Assembly: GCA_024213275.1 (NCBI GenBank)
Contig: JANAVG010000025.1
Coordinates: 1-52,853, forward strand
Source: Rossellomorea sp. BNER
Lineage (GTDB): Bacteria; Bacillota; Bacilli; Bacillales; Bacillaceae_B
Direction: 5' to 3'
Length of the DNA: 52,853 nucleotides
Shown: positions 25,764 to 35,000 of the stretch, piece by piece
Position numbering within the stretch: position 1 is the stretch's first letter
Layout: every line of letters begins with the position of its first letter
Translations under genes and position numbers: made by a program
The notes under the pieces: model-generated
What the model was told of the DNA's origin: nothing
The model's input: only the letters and a program-made list of their open reading frames with translations
The model's database searches: none

Positions 25764-26858
25764 ATGAATTCAGCTTTTAGTTATAATTTCCCATCTTTAA
25801 GAGGTTTACAAGGTGGAAATGAATTCTTCGTTGCCATGGTCCCACTAAGATTAATCCCTAAAATATTCCTTTTTGATGAAGAAGAAATCCCACCAGAACA
25901 CCGAGCACAACGAATATTGAATAAATCTCGAATACCTGACATCACTAATTATATCCTTGAAAATTCTAAGGAATATGTTTTTTCTTCATTAACGGCATCT
26001 ATTGATGGACAAGTTCAATTTGAACCATTTAGCGACGACCCCAATTTTAAAGATTTAGGGAATTTAGTAGTATCCTTAGATTCTAAGTTTTTGATTAATG
26101 ACGGTCAGCATCGGAGAGCTGCTATTGAAGAAGCTTTGAAAATATCTCCAGAACTAGGAAATGAAAACATATCTGTGGTATTTTTTCATGATCTAGGTTT
26201 GAGAAAATCCCAACAAATATTTGCCGATTTAAATCGTCATGCCGTTAATACAACTTCTTCTATCGGTATCTTATATGATCATCGTGACCAACTTGCACTA
26301 CTCACAAAAGATATTATTGCAGAAACACCTTTGCTAGAGAGATATACAGATAAAGAAAAGGTTTCTTTATCTGTGAATTCTCCAAAATTGTTTGCTTTAA
26401 ACCATATATTTAAGACGAATCAAAGGTTACTTGGTAAAAAGAAAGGTGAATTTATTTCTGAGCAAGAGAAAGCCTTTATTAAAGAATTCTGGCAAGTCCT
26501 TTGTGATTCTATTATTGAATGGCAGCAAGTATTAAATAAAGAATTAAATACACGAGAACTACGTGCCAATTTTGTAGTAGCACACGGTATCTTTGTTGAA
26601 GCATTAGGAATTGTAGGAAACTACTTATATTACAATTATCCATCTGATTGGAAAATTTACGTTAAAAACTTAGCTAACGTAGATTGGAATAGATCCAATA
26701 GCAAAGATTGGATGGGAAGAGCATTTGGTCCAACTGGTCGGATTAATAAGAATAACCAAACAATTCAACTTACAGCAAATATGATCAAAAAAAAATTATC
26801 CCTTCCATTAACAGAAAAAGAGGAAGAAATGGAAAATACATTAAAGCAAGGTGTCTAA
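25764..26858 (+). CDS. dndB: DndB, regulator of DNA phosphorothioation
   Basis: A 364-residue DGQHR-domain protein: LINDGQHRRAAIEEAL near residue 110, followed by FADLNRHAVNTTSSIGILYD, both hallmark DndB segments. DndB is not needed for the modification but controls its level, acting as a repressor of the operon in characterised systems. ATG start seven bases after GAGGTG. First gene of dndB-C-D-E-A. Confidence 0.93.
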   Translation: MNSAFSYNFPSLRGLQGGNEFFVAMVPLRLIPKIFLFDEEEIPPEHRAQRILNKSRIPDITNYILENSKEYVFSSLTASIDGQVQFEPFSDDPNFKDLGNLVVSLDSKFLINDGQHRRAAIEEALKISPELGNENISVVFFHDLGLRKSQQIFADLNRHAVNTTSSIGILYDHRDQLALLTKDIIAETPLLERYTDKEKVSLSVNSPKLFALNHIFKTNQRLLGKKKGEFISEQEKAFIKEFWQVLCDSIIEWQQVLNKELNTRELRANFVVAHGIFVEALGIVGNYLYYNYPSDWKIYVKNLANVDWNRSNSKDWMGRAFGPTGRINKNNQTIQLTANMIKKKLSLPLTEKEEEMENTLKQGV

Positions 26859-26859
26859 T

Positions 26860-28431
26860 ATGCTTAACAATATAATTTCAAATATGATTAAAAAAGAAAA
26901 CTCCATAGTTCAAAGTGCAAAACAATTAATTAAAGAAGTTTATTTAGAAGACCCTAGACCTTGGGTTGTCGGATATAGTGGTGGTAAGGACTCTACCGTT
27001 GTTGTTCAACTCGTTTTTGAAGCTTTGTCTGAATTACCTAAAGAAAAACTTCATAAAAAAGTTTATGTCATTTCATCAGATACATTAGTGGAAACACCAC
27101 TTATTATTTCATCGATTAATAGTACATTACGTCGAGTACAAAATCATGCCTTAAAACTTGGCTTACCAATCGAGACACATAAAGTAAAACCAGATTTTGA
27201 AAAATCCTTCTGGGCAAATATTATTGGTAAAGGTTACCCATCACCCAACCAAAAGCTCCGCTGGTGTACCGATCGATTAAAAATTGCCCCAGCTAACCAG
27301 TTCATTAAAGACAAAGTGTCATCATTTGGGGAAGTCATAATGGTTTTAGGTGTCCGTGACGATGAAAGTACAACGAGAGGAAATGTCATGAAATCACATA
27401 CTGTTGAAGGTAAAGTATTAATGCGCCACTCAACATTATCAAACGCTTATGTTTTTGCACCGATTCGTAACTTTACTCTTGAAGATGTTTGGGACTATCT
27501 ATTAGATGATGAATCACCCTCTCCTTGGGGAGACGACAACCATGCCTTAAACAAACTTTATCAAGATTCATCAGGTGGAGAATGTCCACTAGTTGTTGAT
27601 AAATCTATTAAGGAAAGTGCAGGTTCCTGTGGTAATAGTCGGTTTGGCTGTTGGACATGCACTGTTGTTACGAAAGATAAAGCTCTTAATGGATTTATTG
27701 ATAATGGAGAAGATTGGATGCTCCCTCTTCTTGAATTCAGAAATTGGTTAGCTGATATACGTGATATTCGGAAATACAGACAAAAATATCGTATGGATGG
27801 ACAAGTATATTTTTTAGATATTCAAGTAGAAAAAATCGATGGAGAGGATTATATCATAATCCCTAAAAAGGCAAATCGTAAAGAAGAAATTATTAAACTA
27901 GATTCATTTAACATTATTAACAAGTCTGATTTAAAAGATTATCTCATTAAAAATAATATTGATCTCTCTCGAGATGAAGACGATAATTTGCTTATTAAAG
28001 ACGGAGAACGATATCAACGATTAGGTCTTGGGCCATTTACAATGGCAGCAAGAGAAATGATTCTAAGAAAGCTTCTCAAGGTTCAACGTGATTTAAAACA
28101 TCCCTCAGAAGAACATTATGAACTAATTCGTGATGAAGAATTAAAGGTAATAAGAAGATATTGGCTTGAAAACGATGATTTTGAAGACCGAGTACCAAAA
28201 ATCTTTCGGGATGTAATGGGGTATGACCTTGATTGGGAATATGACGATAGACCTCTCTTTGATAAAGAGCAATTGACCGATCTTGAACTTATATGTGATG
28301 AAATGAAAGTCGATATGAAATTATTAAAGAAACTTATCTCAATTGAAAAAAAATCTAACGGCTTAAAAATACGTCGTGGTCTTTCTCACGATATTGAGAA
28401 AGCACTGAAACAGGATTATTTACACATATAA
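26860..28431 (+). CDS. dndC: DndC, PAPS reductase-like phosphorothioation protein
   Basis: A 523-residue protein with the PP-loop VVGYSGGKDSTVVVQL around residue 40 and four Cys (GECPLV, AGSCGNS, GCWTC; about residues 240-268) that bind the iron-sulphur cluster in DndC. It uses ATP chemistry to help place sulphur in the DNA backbone. I place the start at ATG 26860, one base after the dndB stop and eight after AAGG; a GTG at 26851 would overlap dndB by eight bases. Length is normal for the family. Confidence 0.93.
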   Translation: MLNNIISNMIKKENSIVQSAKQLIKEVYLEDPRPWVVGYSGGKDSTVVVQLVFEALSELPKEKLHKKVYVISSDTLVETPLIISSINSTLRRVQNHALKLGLPIETHKVKPDFEKSFWANIIGKGYPSPNQKLRWCTDRLKIAPANQFIKDKVSSFGEVIMVLGVRDDESTTRGNVMKSHTVEGKVLMRHSTLSNAYVFAPIRNFTLEDVWDYLLDDESPSPWGDDNHALNKLYQDSSGGECPLVVDKSIKESAGSCGNSRFGCWTCTVVTKDKALNGFIDNGEDWMLPLLEFRNWLADIRDIRKYRQKYRMDGQVYFLDIQVEKIDGEDYIIIPKKANRKEEIIKLDSFNIINKSDLKDYLIKNNIDLSRDEDDNLLIKDGERYQRLGLGPFTMAAREMILRKLLKVQRDLKHPSEEHYELIRDEELKVIRRYWLENDDFEDRVPKIFRDVMGYDLDWEYDDRPLFDKEQLTDLELICDEMKVDMKLLKKLISIEKKSNGLKIRRGLSHDIEKALKQDYLHI

Positions 28432-28447
28432 AGGGGCAGGAAAAACA

Positions 28448-30454
28448 ATGCAGCTAAGAAAAGTAATATTTCATAACATAGGTGCTTATAAAGGTACACA
28501 TGAAATTATTTTAACCGTAAAGCCTCCAGAACAGAATGTCATCTTATTCGGAGGGAAAAATGGCTCAGGTAAAACAACGTTTTTAACTTCAATACGAATT
28601 GCTCTTTTTGGTGCATTTGCCTATCGTTATGCCAGTGAAAACGAAAATTATTATAAGCAAATCTATTCCCTTCTCAATAAGGCAGCTGTAAAAGAAGGAA
28701 CTAACTTATTCCAAATTATTCTTGAGTTTAGTGAAACAGAGAATTATAAACGAAATGAATATAAGTTTATTCGTAGGTGGAAGCTTTCAAACGGTCAACC
28801 AAAAGAACAATTTTCTATTATGAGAAATGGCGGATATTTAAATGAGTCCGAAAAGGAGAACTACCATTCTCATTTAAAAGAGACAATCCCTCTTGAGCTG
28901 TTTAATATGTGTTTATTTGACGGCGAAGAACTTTCTAGAATTGTGAATGATAATCGTCTTTCTGAGTACTTAAACTCAGCAGGAAAAGTATTATTTAATT
29001 TACACCTCTTTGAGTCTCTTGAAAGTGACTTATCCCAATATATTAAATTTTCTCAAGAGGAGAAACAATTAACTCAAGATGAAGAAGACATATTCTTCCT
29101 TGATAAACGAATTATTGAAATAGAGAATGAAATAAATAAAATAAAATCAAATGAGGCATCTATTCATAACACTTTAAAAGACTTTGATGATCGGTCTTCT
29201 AATCTAAAAAAACAGTTTGATATTAACGGTGGACTTTTAAAAGAAGAAAGAGATACGTTACAAGCAAATGTGAACGAAATTGAATCCGAAAGAAAAGTGA
29301 ATGCTGATAAGCTAAAAGAGTTTGTCTCTACACTACTCCCTTTTTATTTAACAAAAGATTTAATGTTTAGTGTAAAAGGTCAAATAGAACTAGAGAGCTC
29401 GTGGGAATTAAGAGAAAAACTTGAAGGAACGTTAACCGATAAGAAAATGAATGAGCTTATAAATAATATAGTTTCTATGCATGGAAATATTTCGGAGACT
29501 CAAGGCCAAGTTGCACAGAAATTACGTCATAATATATTGGATTTGTTTCCTGTTCCTGACCTAAATCCTATACACCGTGCATCCTTTGCACAGAAAAGTG
29601 ATGTACAATCAATTGTTAACACATTAAATAGAATAGACATACAACATTATGTTCGTATGATTGAGGGAAATCAACAACTGCTTGAACAAGCAAAAGAGCT
29701 ACGTCAAAAAATTAACTTAAATGATCAAACACATGCGTTTAAAGATATTATTAGTGAGATAGAGGACATTACAAAAGAAATTTCTAATCTCCAGGTAAAC
29801 CTTGAAGAACTTAAAACTAAGGAAGAAGAACTTAATTTAAATCTTGAAAATACTAAGAAATTAAGAAAACAGAAAAAAGACCGTTTACAAGAAGGAGAAA
29901 AAGCTAAAGGCTCCTTTATTATTGCTAATAAGATTAAAGAATTAAGTTCGCAGTTTCGTATTCAGCAGCAAAAGAAAAAGTTGCAGGACGTACAAATTGA
30001 AGCTACAAAAATGTTAAATGCATTAATGAGAAAAAAGGCTTACGTTTCTTCGCTTGTTATAGATTCAAATACATTTGAAGTAACACTATATAGTCAATCA
30101 AAAGAAGAAATTTTAAAAGATCGTCTTTCATCAGGGGAAAAAGAAATTCTTCTTTTATCAATTGTCTGGGCAATGTTTAAATGTTCACGTATCCGACTTC
30201 CTTTTATTTTTGATACACTTTTAGGACGTTTGGATAAGACTCATAAGCAAACTGTCCTTTCTACACTTATTCCAGCTTGTGGGGACCAGGTTATCATTTT
30301 AAGTACTGATTCTGAGATTGACCAATTTCATTACGATATCATTAAACCTCATATTTCAAACGAATATACACTGGATTTTATCACCTCTGAGGAGAGAGTC
30401 GAGATTCATAATAAATACTTTGATTTTAAACAACAAGAGGTGATACAACAATGA
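28448..30454 (+). CDS. dndD: DndD, SMC-like ATPase of the phosphorothioation complex
   Basis: A 668-residue Rad50/SMC-type ATPase: Walker A FGGKNGSGKTTFLTS (residues 34-48), long coiled-coil arms (about 200-530), signature LSSGEKEILLL near 560 and Walker B LPFIFDTLLGRLD near 585. DndD hydrolyses ATP and is thought to open or nick-probe the DNA for DndC-dependent sulphur insertion. It starts 17 bases after dndC, with an AGGGGCAGG site. Confidence 0.93.
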   Translation: MQLRKVIFHNIGAYKGTHEIILTVKPPEQNVILFGGKNGSGKTTFLTSIRIALFGAFAYRYASENENYYKQIYSLLNKAAVKEGTNLFQIILEFSETENYKRNEYKFIRRWKLSNGQPKEQFSIMRNGGYLNESEKENYHSHLKETIPLELFNMCLFDGEELSRIVNDNRLSEYLNSAGKVLFNLHLFESLESDLSQYIKFSQEEKQLTQDEEDIFFLDKRIIEIENEINKIKSNEASIHNTLKDFDDRSSNLKKQFDINGGLLKEERDTLQANVNEIESERKVNADKLKEFVSTLLPFYLTKDLMFSVKGQIELESSWELREKLEGTLTDKKMNELINNIVSMHGNISETQGQVAQKLRHNILDLFPVPDLNPIHRASFAQKSDVQSIVNTLNRIDIQHYVRMIEGNQQLLEQAKELRQKINLNDQTHAFKDIISEIEDITKEISNLQVNLEELKTKEEELNLNLENTKKLRKQKKDRLQEGEKAKGSFIIANKIKELSSQFRIQQQKKKLQDVQIEATKMLNALMRKKAYVSSLVIDSNTFEVTLYSQSKEEILKDRLSSGEKEILLLSIVWAMFKCSRIRLPFIFDTLLGRLDKTHKQTVLSTLIPACGDQVIILSTDSEIDQFHYDIIKPHISNEYTLDFITSEERVEIHNKYFDFKQQEVIQQ

Positions 30455-30825
30455 ACTTTCAATTAAAAACATCAAACTATGTAGCAGAGAGGCTAAAACA
30501 ATTGCATGCATCTACAAATTTAACGCCAAATATTTTAGCCCGTCTTGCAATTGCTCTTTCCTTAAAACAGGAAGGTATACCTGATATCCCACGGTCTGAA
30601 TCAAATGGACGAGACTTTAATCGAAATACTTTAACTGGGGAACACGATTATTTATACCGTGCTCTAATGGCTCAACACGCTAACCGAGAAGTTTCAGATG
30701 AAGAGTTTTTCCCCGGACTTTTCAATGCTCATTTAGAACGTGGAATTCGTCTACTGTCTGGTGAATATCAACATGCAGGAAATTATGATAAATTTATTTT
30801 GAATCTTTTACACCAATCGATGTAG
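30451..30825 (+). CDS. dndE: DndE, small DNA-binding phosphorothioation protein
   Basis: A 124-residue protein overlapping dndD by the four-base ATGA. It contains NVAERLKQLHASTNLTPNI-like sequence at its start (YVAERLKQLHASTNLTPNIL) and RLAIALSLKQEG, matching DndE, a tetrameric ribbon-helix-like protein that binds nicked DNA. Size and place are as expected. Confidence 0.9.
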   Translation: MNFQLKTSNYVAERLKQLHASTNLTPNILARLAIALSLKQEGIPDIPRSESNGRDFNRNTLTGEHDYLYRALMAQHANREVSDEEFFPGLFNAHLERGIRLLSGEYQHAGNYDKFILNLLHQSM

Positions 30826-30834
30826 GTGATTTAT

Positions 30835-31956
30835 ATGCTGTATTTAGATAATAGTGCAACTACTCAAATGTTAACAGAAGTAAAAGAAGCAATGTTACCA
30901 TACTTACTAGAGGAGTATGGTAATCCATCTAGTAAATATTACTCGTTAGCTACTAATGCAAATGAAGCAATCAAAAAGGCTCGTGAAAACATTGCTTATC
31001 TACTTGGTTGTGATGCTGATGAGGTGATTTTTACAAGTAGTGCAACTGAAAGTAACAACATGATTATTAAAGGGATTGCAGATTATTACGGGGAAACGAA
31101 CAAACATATTGTTACATCCAAGGTTGAGCATCCAGCTATCCTTGAAACCTGTCGTTACCTTGAAAGTAAAGGCTTTAGAATAACATACTTAAACGTAGAT
31201 CAATTTGGTCGTATTAATCTAGACGATTTGGCACAATTGCTACTAGAATCTCCTCCATTACTTGTAACAATTATGTGGGGAAATAATGAGCTTGGATCTC
31301 TTCAACCAATTGAAAAAATCGCAGAGCTTTGTCATCGTCATAATATTTTTTTTCATACAGATGCAACACAAGTTGTTGGAAAAATAAATGTTGATGTTAA
31401 AGATATACCTGGATTACAATTTCTTTCATGTTCGGCACACAAGTTTCATGGACCAAAAGGGATTGGTGTATCTTTAATAAAAAAAGATAAGAATGGATTA
31501 AAAACAAAAATAACACCATTAATACATGGTGGTGGACAAGAAAACAACTATAGAAGTGGTACTCTAGCCGTTCATAACATTGTCGGTATGGGAAAGGCAG
31601 CAGAACTTGCGATTTCTCGTTTAGAACAAAATACTGAAGGGTTACAAAGATTAGAAAAATATCTTCAAACTATATTAACCGAAAAATTTGGCGAAATTAT
31701 TCAATTTAATCATGATCAAAAAGATAAAATACCTGGTATACTAAGTGTCCAATTCAAAGGTATCAATAATGAGCTTTTGATAAAGAAATTAGCACCAATT
31801 GTAGCTTTATCTTCTGGGTCAGCTTGTAGTTCATCTAAACCTAGTCACGTTCTAGAATCAATTGGATTATCTGTTAATGCTATTCGTTCTACAATACGAT
31901 TATCTTTATCACATTTAACCAATGAAGAGGAATTAGATATCTTTAAAGAACTATAG
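30835..31956 (+). CDS. dndA: DndA, cysteine desulfurase
   Basis: A 373-residue NifS/IscS-type desulfurase: N-terminal YLDNSATTQM, the pyridoxal phosphate Lys in CSAHKFHGPKGIG (near residue 203) and the active-site Cys in SSGSACSSSKP (near 331). It supplies sulphur to DndC. The start is ATG 30835, five bases after AGGTGA; the frame can be extended to GTG 30826. In many dnd loci dndA is first, divergent or missing; here it is last in the operon. A housekeeping desulfurase is less likely given the tight coupling to dndE. Confidence 0.92.
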   Translation: MLYLDNSATTQMLTEVKEAMLPYLLEEYGNPSSKYYSLATNANEAIKKARENIAYLLGCDADEVIFTSSATESNNMIIKGIADYYGETNKHIVTSKVEHPAILETCRYLESKGFRITYLNVDQFGRINLDDLAQLLLESPPLLVTIMWGNNELGSLQPIEKIAELCHRHNIFFHTDATQVVGKINVDVKDIPGLQFLSCSAHKFHGPKGIGVSLIKKDKNGLKTKITPLIHGGGQENNYRSGTLAVHNIVGMGKAAELAISRLEQNTEGLQRLEKYLQTILTEKFGEIIQFNHDQKDKIPGILSVQFKGINNELLIKKLAPIVALSSGSACSSSKPSHVLESIGLSVNAIRSTIRLSLSHLTNEEELDIFKEL

Positions 31957-32025
31957 CAGAAAGGCATGAAGTGTTAACTAGAGGAATTAATCGAGTCCTT
32001 ATTTAACAATATTCAAAAATAATTT

Positions 32026-32058
32026 GTGAATGAAGGAAATGGGGTTTCCTTCATTCAC
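32026..32058. terminator. bidirectional hairpin between dndA and dptH
   Basis: A perfect 14-bp stem (GTGAATGAAGGAAA / TTTCCTTCATTCAC) with a five-base loop in the 139-bp gap between the two convergent operons. It lacks a long T run but is strong and symmetric, so it likely ends both transcripts and limits antisense RNA. Confidence 0.75.
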
Positions 32059-32095
32059 ATAATATAACCTACGTACTGTTAAATCTTTTTACTTC

Positions 32096-35000
32096 CTATT
32101 CATTTAATAATTGCCAGAATGGCTTATCTTCCATTATCTCTAATTTATTACTAGATACTGATGTAACAATACTCTGATGTTTCTCTAACTGCCGAATTTT
32201 ATTCATTAACCTATCTTCTTCTTCTCTATTTTCAGTATTAAATATCGCTTGTACTTCTTTTCTCTTTAGGTCACTAACTTGGTGTACTATCCAGGTTAGC
32301 AAATACTGAGAATAATCATTATCAGTTGTTGCAAAATGACTTAAAAATTGGGTAGAGAGAATTGTGCCTACACCATATTCTCGCCCTTCTTTTAATATCT
32401 TTTTTAACGAATCAAAACCTTTACTTAAAAAGTTATCAGCTTCATCAACAAGTATCATTTTTGTGAGTTCGCGATATTCTCCTTTAATCTGACTATGCCC
32501 ATTTGTTTGCATTTGAGAATAGAAAGTATCTAAAGTAATACCAACCACCAAATTTTGCATGCCTTCGTCATAACTAGAAAGATTTATTACAGTAATACCA
32601 TCATTTAACTCATAAAGTGGTTTTGTACTTTGAGAGTCTGGCATAAAAATTTCAAAATCTGCTAAATCTCTTAAAGCAGCTGTTAAACTATCCTCTTTAA
32701 TGTCTTCTCTTTCTAAAAATATATTATAAACATCTGTAATTGTTGGTGCTGATAAATCCCAAGTATCTGGTCTTGCTTTATCGATACCTTTTTTATTATA
32801 AGCTTCCATTATTAATTCCCTTAATAATCCTCTTTGAACAGGCCCTAGTCCATATGCAGTACCGATGGTTTCTTTAATACTATTAGCGGTGTGAAGTGGC
32901 AGCATTGGCTTGTGTCGCTCTCCTTTAAAGAGAGCTAAAGGATTGTAAGGCAAATGGAATAAATCATAGACTTTGGCATCTGTCGTATTTATAAAATCGT
33001 CTTTAATATAATCTCCCTTATAATCAAAAATAAGAATATCAATTTTTGTGCCATTAACATTTAAATGGGAATTTTTATAGAGCTGTGTAATTAATGATTT
33101 TGTAAATTGGGTTTTACCTGTACCCATAGTACCAATAATCCCTGTATTGGTATGCATTATCTTACTAGTATCGGTTGGATACCAATATAATGGGGTACTT
33201 TTATTTTCTAGCTTGTGGCCAAATAAAACTTTAAGTGGCTGAATAGAACTTTCCGGTTTCACTTTGTTCTCTTTATCTTTTTGTCCATTTTCCTTACCTT
33301 CTTTAGCCGACTTTTCTCCTTGATGCTCTTGGGTTTCAGTATCATAATCTTCATTACTTTCATTTACAAGACTAAAATATTTATTTTTAAGAAGTACAGT
33401 TTCATCAAAATCTGTATTTCCACCATGAATCATATTTTTTAGTTCTTCAATGTCCTCGATTAAATACTGATACCCTCTAGACACAGGTAATTCTATTTGA
33501 AGTACATTCTCTAGGATTTTTTCACTCTTAAAATGAACACCTTTTAGAAATGAAACTATAGCCCCCTCTTGTATATACTCATTAAATGTATCTACAATCT
33601 TATAGTCGTCACTAATTAACTTCTCCCTAATTTCCCCATTTAGGATACTATCCCATTTTTGTTCTTCCCAAACGTTATAAAGTTTCATTTTCTTAATACT
33701 AACAAGCAATAACTGTACCATGAAATCTCTATATATTGAATTCTTAAAAGATCCTTTTTGTAGAAATTCATCCAATGCTTTTCTTGTTGCCCTTACTTGC
33801 TGAACAGCTTTATTAATATCGGCACTACCGATCTTCACCTCTACAGGATAATAGTGAAGCTTCAAACCATTTTTGCTATCTTCTATACCAATAAGTAATA
33901 AGTCATCACTTCTTGTACCAGAAACACCTAAATTCTTAGCCGAAAACAAACCTTCACTCTGTTTTAATCCTACAGCACCAGACACACGAAGAACTTCTTC
34001 TAAGGATAAAGGGACCCATATAATATCTGGATGATAATAATAGGATAAGCAAAACTTTACAGCAGAAAGAATGCTAATTTTCTCTCGTGGAAATTGAGTA
34101 TTATTACCTATTAAACGTAATAACCAGTCACCATTGATACTATTAAATAAATTAATTATTTTACTGGTATCTATATTTTCATGACCTAGTTTTTCTACAA
34201 GAAACTCCTTTATTAGAAGTTGATATTGTGTAGATTTTTGTGTAACGGTTATTGCATCATAACTTGTAGAAGAGCTATATTGGTCACTATAATGAAGAAT
34301 TAATAAATTTTTATCACTTGACTGGTTATTTTTAAAGAAATTCAAATCAAATTTTGGCTCAATAAATGTAACCCAGTGTGAAGATTCATATATTTTATCC
34401 AACTGAAATAAATCTTGTTCTGAGAATGCAGTTACAATTGTGTCCTTATTTTTAAATGGATTTTGACTACTTGATGCTCTTGCTAAAGAATTTAGTGAAA
34501 TGGATAAATTTAATAATTGATTCATTTCACCTCCCAGAAACTTGGTACCGAATCCAGTTCTATATGAATCACCAAGAAATACGGAGGTCACTGATGAAAT
34601 TAAGCCATTAACTGATATACCCGTTTCAATATTATTCATGTCATAGAATGTTTCATCAATGTTTTGATTTAACTCATAAAATGAAATGTGAGCATATTCA
34701 TACTCATCAGATGATTCATCCCGTTTGTAAAAGTGTACTTTTTCTCGGAATGCATTTAAAAGATCTTCCTCGCTATAGGTTCCCGCATCCAGTTTTATAT
34801 CGAAGTGACTTTTTGTTTCTTCAACATCATCGTAAAACGAAATTTCCTCAAATGCATTGTAAGAATCCTCATCCCCATAAATGAATAAATCAATAGGAAT
34901 TAAGTTAGAAATGTTTGTCTTGTTTTTTAACATAGTTGAATAATACTCAAATATACCCTGAAGGACTTCTCTACAATCCCCTAAATTAATTGCATTTAAC

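Noticed and set aside
30835..31956. Housekeeping IscS/NifS rather than DndA
   Set aside because: The gene is coupled to dndE with a short gap and lies inside the island, so it most likely serves phosphorothioation. Sequence alone cannot fully separate the two.
25764..31956. SspABCD-type single-strand phosphorothioation
   Set aside because: The presence of DndB, DndE and DptFGH and the DndC/DndD lengths fit the Dnd type; no SspB or SspE is seen.
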